Below, piece by piece: positions 8,723-18,124 of a stretch of 64,000 nucleotides of DNA (positions are counted from its first letter, which is position 1; every line of letters begins with the position of its first letter). Both the position numbers and the translations under genes were made by a program. The DNA comes from an uncultured Piscinibacter sp. (lineage in GTDB: Bacteria > Pseudomonadota > Gammaproteobacteria > Burkholderiales > Burkholderiaceae_C): NCBI RefSeq assembly GCF_937952055.1, contig NZ_CALFYO010000028.1:1-64000 (forward strand), read 5' to 3'. The notes under the pieces are model-generated. The model was not told the DNA's origin and did not search any database. It saw only the letters and a program-made list of their open reading frames with translations.

Positions 8723-9738
8723 GACCAACCCCCGCCGCCCGCGCGCTGATCGCGCACTTCGGCTCGCTGCGCACCACGCTGGCGGGCATGGCGCTGCTCG
8801 GCGCGGCCGTGTTCGCCGGGCAGATCGCCGAGGGCCTCGGCGCGCCCGCGCTGGTCGCCGCGATGGCGCTGCTCTCGCTCAACCTGCTGGCCGCGCTGGT
8901 GGTGCATCCGGCGTTCCGGCGCCAGCTTCCGCTGCTGGTCTTCCACCTGGCGCTGCTGGCACTCGTGCTGCTGGCCGCGATCGGCCGCCTCGCCTCGCTG
9001 GACGGTCGCTTCGAGCTGACGCAGGGCGTGCCCTTCGACGGCACGCTGCTCGACGCGCGCGCCGGGCTGCTGCACCGCGACGGCCTGGCGGCGCTGTCGT
9101 TCCGCCACGAGGGCTTCGAGATCGACTACGCGCCGGGCCGCATGCGCGGCGCGACGCGCAATCGTGTCGTCTGGACCGAGGCCTCCGGCGCGCCGCAATC
9201 CGCGGTGATCGGCGACCACCGGCCGCTGCGGCTGGACGGCTACCGCATCTACACCAGCCCGAACAAGGGCTTCGCGCCGCTGCTGACCTGGACGCCGCGC
9301 GGTGGCGAGCCGGTGACCGGCGCCGTGCACCTGCCGGCGTTCCCCGCGCACGAGCTGCGCCAGTCGCTCGAGTGGACCTTGCCGGACGGGCGCCAGGCCT
9401 GGGTGCTGCTGCAGATCGACGAGACGCTGATCGACCCGTCGGTGGCGAGCAGCTTTCGCCTGCCCGAGAAACATCGCCTGGTGTTCCGCATGGGCCCGCT
9501 GCGCCAGGAACTGCTGCCTGGGCAGAGCGTGGAGATCGATGGCGGCACGCTCACCTACGAGGGCCTGCGCAGCTGGATGGGCTACCGCGTGAGCCACGAC
9601 CCGACACTGCCCTGGCTGCTGGCCGCGTCGCTGCTCGCCGCGCTGGCGCTGGCCTGGCACTACACGCAGCGCTTCTTCTTCGCGCCGCGCGGCCAGCCGG
9701 CATCGCAGCGCGTCCTGCAGGAGGGCTACCGTGCCTGA
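8719..9738 (+). CDS. resB: ResB-like System II cytochrome c biogenesis protein
   Basis: 339 residues. Three membrane segments near the N-terminus (about residues 18-38, 43-62, 72-95) and one near the C-terminus (about 295-318) flank a beta-rich periplasmic domain with the RLDGYRIYTSPNKG segment characteristic of ResB. ResB partners CcsA/ResC to carry heme out and attach it to apocytochromes. It is shorter than many ResB proteins (often 450 or more). Coupled by overlap to the 11-heme cytochrome before it and the CcsA gene after it, it is probably a maturation system dedicated to this cluster. Confidence 0.85.
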   Translation: MRPTPAARALIAHFGSLRTTLAGMALLGAAVFAGQIAEGLGAPALVAAMALLSLNLLAALVVHPAFRRQLPLLVFHLALLALVLLAAIGRLASLDGRFELTQGVPFDGTLLDARAGLLHRDGLAALSFRHEGFEIDYAPGRMRGATRNRVVWTEASGAPQSAVIGDHRPLRLDGYRIYTSPNKGFAPLLTWTPRGGEPVTGAVHLPAFPAHELRQSLEWTLPDGRQAWVLLQIDETLIDPSVASSFRLPEKHRLVFRMGPLRQELLPGQSVEIDGGTLTYEGLRSWMGYRVSHDPTLPWLLAASLLAALALAWHYTQRFFFAPRGQPASQRVLQEGYRA

Positions 9739-10567
9739 AGCACTGCTGCTGTGGATGGCGCTGGCCGGCTACGCGCTGGTGGCGCTGCTGGCCGTGCCCG
9801 CGATGGGGCCGGTGGCTGCCGTGGCGCCGCAGCCGCGCGTCAGCCGTGCACAGGTCGGGGCGGCGACCGCGCTGGGAGCGGCGCTCGCGCTGCACACCCT
9901 GTCGCTCGGGACGCGCTGGAGCATGCTCGGCCACGGGCCGTTCACGACCATGCACGAGATCCTCAGCAGCAACCTGTGGAGCCTCTCGCTGGTGTTCGCC
10001 GTCGCCTGGTGGGGCGTGCGCGAGCTGCGCAGCGCGCTGGTGGTGGCGACGCCGGTGCTGGTCACGCTGGCGCTGTGGCTGCTGATGGCCGACGGCCGTC
10101 CGGGCCACCTGCCGCCCACCTATGCCACGCCGCTGCTCTACCTGCACACCGTGGTCGGCAAGCTCTACCTCGGACTGCTGCTGGTGGCGGTGTCGCTCGG
10201 CCTGCTGCCGGCGCTGCGCCGCACCGCCTGGGGTGCGGCCCGCCTCGCGGCAGCTCCGGACGACCGCCGTCTTGACGAGTTGGCCCACCGCTTCGCGGCC
10301 TACGCGCTGGTGTTCGACACGCTGATGCTGATCGTCGGCGCGGTGTGGGCGCAGGATGCCTGGGGCCGCTACTGGGCCTGGGACCCGCTCGAGTCGTGGG
10401 CCTTCGCGAGTTGGCTGGCGCTGGCGGCCGCATTGCACGCTCGGGCCACGCTGAGGCCGGCGCCGGCGCTGTTCGGCCTGTGGCTCGCCGGCGTGTTCGT
10501 GCTGGCCTTCCTGACGTTCTTCGGCGTGCCGTTCATCTCGACGGCGCCGCACAAGGGGGCGATATGA
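9731..10567 (+). CDS. ccsA: CcsA/ResC-type cytochrome c biogenesis heme handler
   Basis: 278 residues, GTG start overlapping the end of resB. About eight membrane helices. The tryptophan-rich WWD-type signature is visible (WGRYWAWDPLESWAF, about residues 218-232), together with conserved histidines in HTLSLGTRW and TMHEILSSN. CcsA binds heme through the WWD domain and histidines and, with ResB, performs covalent attachment. Overlaps the following TPR gene. Confidence 0.92.
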   Translation: MPEALLLWMALAGYALVALLAVPAMGPVAAVAPQPRVSRAQVGAATALGAALALHTLSLGTRWSMLGHGPFTTMHEILSSNLWSLSLVFAVAWWGVRELRSALVVATPVLVTLALWLLMADGRPGHLPPTYATPLLYLHTVVGKLYLGLLLVAVSLGLLPALRRTAWGAARLAAAPDDRRLDELAHRFAAYALVFDTLMLIVGAVWAQDAWGRYWAWDPLESWAFASWLALAAALHARATLRPAPALFGLWLAGVFVLAFLTFFGVPFISTAPHKGAI

Positions 10568-11106
10568 ACGCCGCCGCAAGACGCGACCGCCGGGTGATCG
10601 GCGTGGCGCTGACGATTGCGGCCGTGCTGATCGGCGGCCTGTGGATCGCCGTGCTCGAGCCCACCCACCCGCCCGAGCCGGAAGTGGCCGCAGCGGGCGA
10701 GCCGCAGGGCGAACTCGCGCGCCACTTCGATGCCGCGGTGATGTTGCTGCACGCGCGCCGCTTCGACGATGCGCAGGTGCTGCTGCACCGCGTCATCGAG
10801 ATCGCGCCCGCGCTTCCGGAAGCGCACACCAACCTGGGCTTCGCCCTGCTCGGGCTGCAGCGTGCCGAGCCGGCGCTCCGGGCATTCGAGCGTGCCATCG
10901 CGCTGCGTCCCGACCAGGCCAACGCGTACTATGGCCTCGCGCTCGCGCAGGAGCTGCGCGGCGATCTCGAACTTGCGCTCGGAGCGATGCGCACCTACCT
11001 GCACCTCGCGCGCACCGAGAGCGAATCCCACCTGCGCCGCGCACGCGCCGCGCTGTGGGAATGGGAGGCGCAGCAGGAGGCGAGGCGCAAGGGCTCCACG
11101 CCCTGA
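10564..11106 (+). CDS. Membrane-anchored TPR protein
   Basis: 180 residues. One N-terminal helix (about residues 11-30) anchors a periplasmic region with three to four TPR motifs (ARRFDDAQVLLHRVIEIAP, PEAHTNLGFALLGLQRAEPALRAFERAIALRPD and the following pair). It overlaps ccsA by four bases. TPR proteins in cytochrome c maturation (CcmI, NrfG types) bind apocytochrome C-termini, so an apocytochrome chaperone role is inferred. Confidence 0.85.
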   Translation: MNAAARRDRRVIGVALTIAAVLIGGLWIAVLEPTHPPEPEVAAAGEPQGELARHFDAAVMLLHARRFDDAQVLLHRVIEIAPALPEAHTNLGFALLGLQRAEPALRAFERAIALRPDQANAYYGLALAQELRGDLELALGAMRTYLHLARTESESHLRRARAALWEWEAQQEARRKGSTP

Positions 11107-11112
11107 ACGGCA

Positions 11113-11128
11113 TGGCCGCGCTCTTGCT
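11113..11128 (+). promoter_or_regulatory. Candidate sigma-54 promoter upstream of ccmI-like gene
   Basis: TGGC at 11113-11116 and TTGCT at 11124-11128 give the GG-N10-GC spacing required for sigma-54 (-24/-12) promoters; 9 of 11 consensus positions fit, the AC after TGGC being replaced by CG. The predicted transcript start near 11139 leaves an 80-base leader before the ATG at 11222. A sigma-54 activator is encoded 3.5 kb downstream. Single motif match only. Confidence 0.4.
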
Positions 11129-11184
11129 AGTGCGGACCATGGTCTCACAGGAATTCGAAGCTGCGCCCGTTCGCTTCCCGATAC

Positions 11185-11200
11185 CGGGAAATGATTCCCG
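11185..11200. repeat. Perfect inverted repeat in the ccmI leader
   Basis: CGGGAA-ATGA-TTCCCG, a 6-4-6 dyad lying 22 bases before the ATG of the CcmI gene, just before its GGGGAGGGG ribosome site. It could be an operator or a leader hairpin. Confidence 0.4.
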
Positions 11201-11221
11201 TTCGTGGGGGAGGGGCCGGCC

Positions 11222-12469
11222 ATGATGGTCTTCTGGCTGGTCGTGGCGATGCTGCTCGGCGGCGCCCTGCTGATGCTCGTGCCGCCGCTGTGGCGATCGC
11301 GCGCGAGTGCCGAGGCGGTGACGCCGATGGCAGCGAACCTCGCCGTCTACCGCGACCAGTGGCGCGAAGCGGAGCAGGATCTCGGCGCGGGCCTGCTCGC
11401 ACCCGAGCAGTTCGCGCAGGCGCGCGACGACATCCAGCGCCGCTGGCTGGAGGACGGCGAGACGGCGGCGCCGTCCGCCCCGACCGCCGCGTGGCGCTCG
11501 CGCGGCAGCGCCATCGCGCTCGCGCTGCTGCTGCCGCTGGCCAGCGTGCTGACCTACCTGCAACTCGGCGACCTGCGGCCGATCGACGCGGGCGACACCG
11601 TGGCCATGCCGGCGGCGGGCGACGCGCGCCACAGCATCACGCCGGAGCAGATCGAGGCGCGCGTGGCTGCGCTGGCCGAACGGCTGAAGGCCGAGCCCGG
11701 CAACGCGGAAGGCTGGGTGATGCTCGGTCGTTCCTATGTCGTGCTCGGTCGCTTCCGCGATGCAGCCTCCGCCTGGCGGCGCGCCAGCGAACTGCTGCCC
11801 GGCAATCCGACGCTGCTCGCCGATCTTGCCGACGTGGTCGCCATGTCGCAGGGCAAGCGGCTGGCCGGCGAACCGTCGCGGCTGATCCAGCAGGCTCTCG
11901 ATGCCGATCCGCGCCACGTGAAGGCGCTTGCGCTCGCCGGCAGCGTGGCCTTCGAAGCGCGCGACTATGCCGGGGCGCGCGGCTACTGGCAGCGTCTGCT
12001 CGAGGTGGCGCCGCCGGATTCCGACATCGCGCGCTCGATGCAGGGCAGCATCGCCCAGGCCAACAAGCTCGAGGCGGCGCTCGCCGGCGTGGCGACGCCG
12101 GTGAAGACCGTGTCCGCTGCCACCGCGCAGGCGCTGCGCGGCGAGGTCAGCCTGAGCCCTGCGCTCGCCGCCCGCGTGGCGGCAGGCGACACGCTGTTTG
12201 TGTTCGCGCGCGCGGCCGAGGGTCCGCGCATGCCGCTGGCCATCCACAGGCAGCCCGTGGGCGAGTGGCCGGTGCGCTTCTCGCTCGATGACAGCATGGC
12301 GATGGCGCCCGAGTTGCGACTGTCGGCGCACACGCGGGTGGTGGTGGGCGCTCGCATCTCGAAGAGCGGCAACGCCACGCCGACCCGTGGCGACCTGGTC
12401 GGCCAGAGTGCGGTGGTGTCGTCGTCGGCGCAGGGCCTGCTCCTGGTCATCGACCAGGTGCAGCCGTGA
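11222..12469 (+). CDS. ccmI: CcmI/CycH-like apocytochrome chaperone
   Basis: 415 residues. Start set by GGGGAGGGG ending seven bases before the ATG; an upstream in-frame GTG at 11204 is unlikely. Order: N-terminal membrane helix (residues 2-21), the short AVYRDQWREAEQDLGAGLL cytoplasmic CcmI signature with a leucine-zipper-like region, a second helix (about 98-116), a TPR domain (about 145-290) and a C-terminal beta domain (about 305-415) typical of the CycH half. CcmI hands apocytochrome c to the System I ligase CcmFH. No other ccm gene is in the window, and the neighbours are System II, so its partners must be elsewhere or it serves System II. Confidence 0.85.
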   Translation: MMVFWLVVAMLLGGALLMLVPPLWRSRASAEAVTPMAANLAVYRDQWREAEQDLGAGLLAPEQFAQARDDIQRRWLEDGETAAPSAPTAAWRSRGSAIALALLLPLASVLTYLQLGDLRPIDAGDTVAMPAAGDARHSITPEQIEARVAALAERLKAEPGNAEGWVMLGRSYVVLGRFRDAASAWRRASELLPGNPTLLADLADVVAMSQGKRLAGEPSRLIQQALDADPRHVKALALAGSVAFEARDYAGARGYWQRLLEVAPPDSDIARSMQGSIAQANKLEAALAGVATPVKTVSAATAQALRGEVSLSPALAARVAAGDTLFVFARAAEGPRMPLAIHRQPVGEWPVRFSLDDSMAMAPELRLSAHTRVVVGARISKSGNATPTRGDLVGQSAVVSSSAQGLLLVIDQVQP

Positions 12470-12546
12470 AGGCGCTGCCGCCCCGAGTTCCTCTCCGGGT
12501 CGGTCCGGCGGCAACCCGCACGCGACGTGTCTGCGCGACCGGCACG

Positions 12547-12564
12547 GCGCGGCTCGCGCCGCGC
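12547..12564. terminator. GC-rich hairpin between convergent genes
   Basis: GCGCGGC-TCGC-GCCGCGC, a perfect 7-bp stem with a 4-base loop in the 135-base gap between the ends of the CcmI gene and the minus-strand Sel1 gene. No T tract follows on either strand, so termination is plausible but not certain. Confidence 0.4.
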
Positions 12565-12604
12565 GGCGCGATGACCGCCGAGAAGCCCCAGTGACGCTGC
12601 CGCG

Positions 12605-13132
12605 TCAGCGCGATCGTCCCTTCAGGTAGGCCTGCGCATCGGCATGGCCTTGTGACGCGGCGCGCTCGATCCAGCGTCGTGCCTCGCCGTCGTCCTGCAC
12701 CACCCCGGATCCGCTGAGGAAGAGGATGCCGAGGCTGTACTGGGCTTGCGCGTGTCCCTGCCGCGCGGCCTCGAAGTACCACTGCGCGGCGATGCGCACG
12801 GGGTCGGCATCGGCGCCCGGATCGGCCAGCCCATAGGCATACATATTGCCTAGCTGGAACTGGGCTTCGGCCAGCCCCTGGCGCGCGGCGCGCTCGAACC
12901 ATTGCACGGCTTCCTTGTCGTTCTCGCGCACGCCGTGGCCGTGGTAATGCAGCAGTCCCAGCCGCAGCTGGGCCTGGGCGTTGCCCGACCTGGCGAGAGG
13001 CTCGAGATGCTGCAGTGCAGCGGGGTAGTCCTTGCGGTTCATCGCGGCGATGCCGTCCTGCAGCGGATCGGCCGAGGCGGGCAGCAGGAAGACAGCGAGG
13101 GTGAGGGTGGCAATGGTTCTCGAGATCGACAT
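12605..13132 (-). CDS. Secreted Sel1-repeat protein
   Basis: 175 residues with a signal peptide (cleavage ASA-DP, about residue 21). About four Sel1-like repeats (for example AQAQLRLGLLHYHGHGVREND, AEAQFQLGNMYAYG, AQAQYSLGILFLSGSGVVQDD, ADAQAYLKG). Sel1 repeats are helical protein-binding modules found in signalling and periplasmic adaptor proteins. It is the only minus-strand gene in this part and diverges from the kinase at 13214; the 81-base gap shows no clear promoter. A second Sel1 gene lies at 16100. Confidence 0.88.
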   Translation of the reverse strand: MSISRTIATLTLAVFLLPASADPLQDGIAAMNRKDYPAALQHLEPLARSGNAQAQLRLGLLHYHGHGVRENDKEAVQWFERAARQGLAEAQFQLGNMYAYGLADPGADADPVRIAAQWYFEAARQGHAQAQYSLGILFLSGSGVVQDDGEARRWIERAASQGHADAQAYLKGRSR

Positions 13133-13213
13133 GTCGGTGGTGCTCCAGGCGTGCGGCGTCGTCGATGCAAGCGCTGTACCCGTCGACGTGGCTGCCGCGG
13201 GCGAGGGCCTGCC

Positions 13214-14665
13214 ATGAAGGCTGCGGGCGTGTCCGCCGCACCCGCGCCCGCACCGGTGCCGCTGCGCAAGTCGCTGCGTGCCAAGGGCTTCCTCGCCACG
13301 CTCGCGCTGCTCGTCTACCTGCTCGCCTCGGTGATCTACGTCGCCTCGGAGCGCGGCCTCATCTACGAGAACGTTCAGGCGCTGCAGCAGATTTCCCGCC
13401 ACGAGAAAGCCCTCGCCCTGGCCGAGGCGGCGGTGAACGCCGCGCTGGTCGACGCCAACCTGGCGACCAGCGCGGCCGGCGGCGGACTGCAGCCTTCGCC
13501 GGACATGGCGCTGTGTTCGGATACCTGCGCCAAGCTGTTCGTCGCGCTGGAGGAATTCGATCCTGCCTACGCGCTGGTGCAGCGCGCCATCGCGCGCAGC
13601 CACGAAGAACTGCAGGCCGCGCCGCTGCGCGCCAACTGGATCGGGCTGCGCGAAGCGCTGGCGCGTGCGAGCGACGAACTGGAGATCCGCCGCCGCAGCC
13701 TCGCCGAGCAGCGCGATGAGACGATGGTCACCTACCAGCGCCGCTACGACGCGGTGACGGCCGAGTCGCTGCTGCTCTCGCTGCTGGGCATCGCGGTGTT
13801 CGGCGCGCTCGTCGCCTGGTTCTTTGCAAGGCTCACCGGCGACATCCTCCGCCTCGAGGCGCACGCTCGCCGCATCGTTCGCGGCGGCCGCGGCGTCGAC
13901 CTGCCGGTGCGGCGCGACGACGAGCTCGGCCGCCTGATGCAGGCGGTGAACCGGCTGTCGGCCGACCTCGACCAGCGCGAAAAGCAGATCGAGCTCGAGG
14001 GCCAGCGCCGGTCCCACCAGGAAAAGATGATGGCCGTCGGCGCGCTGGCTGCCGGCGTGGCGCACGAGGTCAACAACCCGCTGGCGGTGATCGCCGGCGT
14101 GGCGCATGACCTCGGCACGATCGAAGGCTGCGTGCCGGCACCCCGCGTCGCCGAGGCCGCGCAGCTGATCATCGCCCAGGCGCAGCGGGCCGCGCAGGCT
14201 TCGCGGCACCTTGCCGAGGTGGCCGCACCGCAGCCCGACGAGTTCGACTGGGTCGACGTCAACACCATGGTCACGCGCGTGCTGCAGCTGATGCGCTATG
14301 ACAAGCGCTACCGCGCCATCCAGTTCGCCAGCGAGCTCGACGGCGATCTGCCGGCCGTGCAGGCGCCGGCGGCGGTGCTGCAGCAGGTGCTCATGCAGAT
14401 GGCCACGCTGGGCTGCGATGCGATGGCCGTGCCGCCGGCCGGTGAGGCCGCGGTGCGGGTGCTGACGCGCCGCGGCGCGAAGGCGGTCGAGGTGCAGCTC
14501 GAGTTCCCGGTGCAGCTCGACTTCACGCGCGGCGAGGTGCAGCGCGCGCTGTTGCTCAGTCGTGCCATGATCGAGCCCCTCGGTGCGCGGCTTGCGTTCG
14601 GTCAAGACCTCGGCCCGGTGCTACGCATTAAGCTGGCGTGGCCCGCCGAGGTGGTTCGGGCCTGA
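13214..14665 (+). CDS. Membrane histidine kinase with degenerate ATPase domain
   Basis: 483 residues. Two membrane helices (about 26-46 and 185-205) enclose a periplasmic helical sensor of roughly 140 residues with a CX3C pair (Cys101, Cys105). HAMP follows (206-258), then a HisKA box with His284 in GVAHEVNNPLAVI. The C-terminal ATPase region (about 365-480) lacks a recognisable DxGxG (G1) or GxGxG (G2) box, and its N-box is aberrant (VLQQVLMQMATLGCDAM). It is coupled to the sigma-54 activator that starts 15 bases later. It may act as a phosphatase or need another kinase. It resembles the kinase at 24882 in the catalytic half. Confidence 0.85.
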   Translation: MKAAGVSAAPAPAPVPLRKSLRAKGFLATLALLVYLLASVIYVASERGLIYENVQALQQISRHEKALALAEAAVNAALVDANLATSAAGGGLQPSPDMALCSDTCAKLFVALEEFDPAYALVQRAIARSHEELQAAPLRANWIGLREALARASDELEIRRRSLAEQRDETMVTYQRRYDAVTAESLLLSLLGIAVFGALVAWFFARLTGDILRLEAHARRIVRGGRGVDLPVRRDDELGRLMQAVNRLSADLDQREKQIELEGQRRSHQEKMMAVGALAAGVAHEVNNPLAVIAGVAHDLGTIEGCVPAPRVAEAAQLIIAQAQRAAQASRHLAEVAAPQPDEFDWVDVNTMVTRVLQLMRYDKRYRAIQFASELDGDLPAVQAPAAVLQQVLMQMATLGCDAMAVPPAGEAAVRVLTRRGAKAVEVQLEFPVQLDFTRGEVQRALLLSRAMIEPLGARLAFGQDLGPVLRIKLAWPAEVVRA

Positions 14666-14680
14666 AGAAGGATGTCTACG

Positions 14681-16066
<1,386 letters not shown>

Positions 16067-16099
16067 GCCGCGTGGCATGGAAATCGCTCCTTGCCGCGC

Positions 16100-16747
16100 A
16101 TGGCAAGGCTTCCTGCAGGCGTGGCAAGTTGGTTGGCGGTGGCGGCGCAGTGCTTCGCGCTGTCGCAGGCGTTCGCCGCCCCGGAAGACGACTACCGCCG
16201 CGGCATGAGTGCCTACCACCGCGGCGACGTCGCCACGGCGATGAGCGTCCTGCGCGGGCCGGCCAACGCCGGCCATGCCCCCTCCCAGTCGCTGCTGGCC
16301 TTCATCCTCGACCGCGGCGATTTCGCGGAAGAGGCGGCCAAGCTCTATACGCAGGCCGCCGCGCAAGGCGACGCCGAGGCGCTGGCCGCGCTCGGCAACT
16401 TCTACCTGACGGGTCGCGGCGTTGCCAAAGATGAGAAGCGGGCGCTCGAGCATTTCTCGAAAGCGGCCGAGGGGGGCCACGAACTGGCCATGCAAGTTCT
16501 CGCCGACGCCCACATCCGGGGCTCGATGGGCCTGGATCGCGAGCCGCGCGACTTCGCCCGCGCCCAGTCCGACCTGAAGCGTGCGGCCGACATCGGCCAT
16601 CTCCCGGCCGCCGAGGCGCTGGAGCGTGCCTACCGGCAGGGCGGTTTCGGCCTGCAGGCCGACGCCGCGCAGGCCGAGCGCTGGCGGGCACGCGTGGCCG
16701 AGATCCGCGAGCAACGCGCGCGCGCCGCGTCGAAGGCGCGGCCGTGA
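16100..16747 (+). CDS. Secreted Sel1/TPR-like repeat protein
   Basis: 215 residues from the ATG at 16100, which gives a normal signal peptide (cleavage AFA-AP); a TTG at 16091 with GGAA upstream is an alternative. The mature part has four to five Sel1-type helical repeats (APSQSLLAFILDRGDFAEEAAKLYTQA, AEALAALGNFYLTGRGVAKDEKRALEHFSKA and following). It overlaps the monoheme cytochrome gene by four bases. A periplasmic adaptor in the same signalling or electron-transfer unit is inferred. Confidence 0.85.
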   Translation: MARLPAGVASWLAVAAQCFALSQAFAAPEDDYRRGMSAYHRGDVATAMSVLRGPANAGHAPSQSLLAFILDRGDFAEEAAKLYTQAAAQGDAEALAALGNFYLTGRGVAKDEKRALEHFSKAAEGGHELAMQVLADAHIRGSMGLDREPRDFARAQSDLKRAADIGHLPAAEALERAYRQGGFGLQADAAQAERWRARVAEIREQRARAASKARP

Positions 16748-17046
16748 GGCAGTCCGTCGCCGTCATGCTGGCCGCGAGCGCCTCCCTGGCCGGCACGGCG
16801 CAGGCTGCCGACACGATCCGCGGCGCCGAGTTGTATCGGCACCACTGCGCCGGCTGCCACGGCGGCGACGGCCGCCCGGTGATGCCCACCGCCCCCGACT
16901 TCTCGCGGCCCACCGCGTTGCTCAAGCCCGACCTCACACTGCTGACGGCGATCCGCGCCGGCCGCGGCGCGATGCCGGCCTACCAGGGCCTGCTGCGCGA
17001 CCGCGACATCCTCGACATCGTGGCCCACCTGCGCACCCTCCGATGA
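16744..17046 (+). CDS. Small monoheme cytochrome c
   Basis: 100 residues, GTG start within the preceding stop. Signal peptide (cleavage AQA-AD), one heme motif CAGCH and a distal methionine in GAMPAY, i.e. a class I cytochrome c. It probably shuttles electrons in the periplasm. Overlaps the next gene by four bases. Confidence 0.92.
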   Translation: MRQSVAVMLAASASLAGTAQAADTIRGAELYRHHCAGCHGGDGRPVMPTAPDFSRPTALLKPDLTLLTAIRAGRGAMPAYQGLLRDRDILDIVAHLRTLR

Positions 17047-18101
17047 CACTTCGCCTCTTTCGCCTTGCCGCGTTCGTCGCGGCCCTCGTCTCGGTCTCGG
17101 CGAGCGCGCCCGCGCAGACCGCGCCGCGCGTCAAGGATGTGTACGAGGTCGGCCCCACCGTCTACGTGCGCGCGCTCACCGTGGAGGCGTCGCGCGCCGC
17201 GCTGTGGGTCGGCACGTCCGCCGGTGTGCACGAGGTCGATCTCGCCAGCGGCAAGCTGCGCAACACCTTCACGCGCAAGGAAGGCCTGGCCAACGAGTAT
17301 GTCTTCGCCGTCGGACTGGATCGCGACGGCTACAAGTGGTTCGGCACCAACGCCGGCGGCGTGTCGCGCTACAAGAATGGCAAGTGGAAGACCTTCTTTC
17401 CGATGCATGGTCTGGCCGACTACTGGATCTACTCGTTCGCGCAGCAGAGGAATGGCGACTTCTGGATCGGCACCTGGGCCGGCGTCAACAAGGTCGACGG
17501 CAAGACGGGCAAGTTCAGCACCTACGTGAAGGAGCTGGTCAACGAATGGGTCTACGGCATAAGCGTCGACGCGCAAGACCGAGTCTGGTTCGGCACCGAG
17601 GGCGGTGTGTCGATGTACGACGGCAAACGCTGGGTGTCGTGGACGCACAAGGACGGCCTGGGTGCGCCGAACACGGACAACCTGCCGTTCAGCGCGAACA
17701 CCGGCCTGGGCACGCGCACGCGCCATGACCTGTCGGTCAGTTCGGAGGGGCCGGCGACCTACAACCCCAACTATGTGTTCTCCATCCTCGTCGCCAGGGA
17801 CGGCTCGGTGTGGGCCGGCACCTGGGGCGGCGGTGCCGCGCGCTGGGACGGCAAGGCGTGGACCAACCTGAGCGCCAAGGACGGCCTGGCCGGCAACATC
17901 GTCTACAGCATCGCCCAGGGGGCCGACGGCGCACTCTGGTTCGGCACCAACAATGGCGTGTCGCGCTGGGACGGCAAGTCCTTCACGAACCTCGGCATGA
18001 AGGAAGGTTTGCTGGAGAAGAACGTATACGCGATAGCGGTGGCGCCCGACGGCGACATCTGGGTCGGCACGCGCAAGGGCGTGGCGCGCCTCGGCCGCTG
18101 A
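17043..18101 (+). CDS. Secreted Reg_prop beta-propeller protein A
   Basis: 352 residues with a signal peptide (cleavage about PAQ-TA). At least six blades with the two-component-regulator-propeller pattern, such as LDRDGYKWFGTNAGGVSRY, QRNGDFWIGTWAGVNKV, DAQDRVWFGTEGGVSMY and AQGADGALWFGTNNGVSRW. In typical proteins these propellers are the extracellular sensor of a hybrid kinase; here no membrane helix or kinase is attached. One blade contains an insertion ending in YNPNYVFSI that recurs in the neighbouring paralogue. Confidence 0.9.
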   Translation: MTLRLFRLAAFVAALVSVSASAPAQTAPRVKDVYEVGPTVYVRALTVEASRAALWVGTSAGVHEVDLASGKLRNTFTRKEGLANEYVFAVGLDRDGYKWFGTNAGGVSRYKNGKWKTFFPMHGLADYWIYSFAQQRNGDFWIGTWAGVNKVDGKTGKFSTYVKELVNEWVYGISVDAQDRVWFGTEGGVSMYDGKRWVSWTHKDGLGAPNTDNLPFSANTGLGTRTRHDLSVSSEGPATYNPNYVFSILVARDGSVWAGTWGGGAARWDGKAWTNLSAKDGLAGNIVYSIAQGADGALWFGTNNGVSRWDGKSFTNLGMKEGLLEKNVYAIAVAPDGDIWVGTRKGVARLGR

Positions 18102-18124
18102 GCAGCACTGTGAAAGGAAGACTC

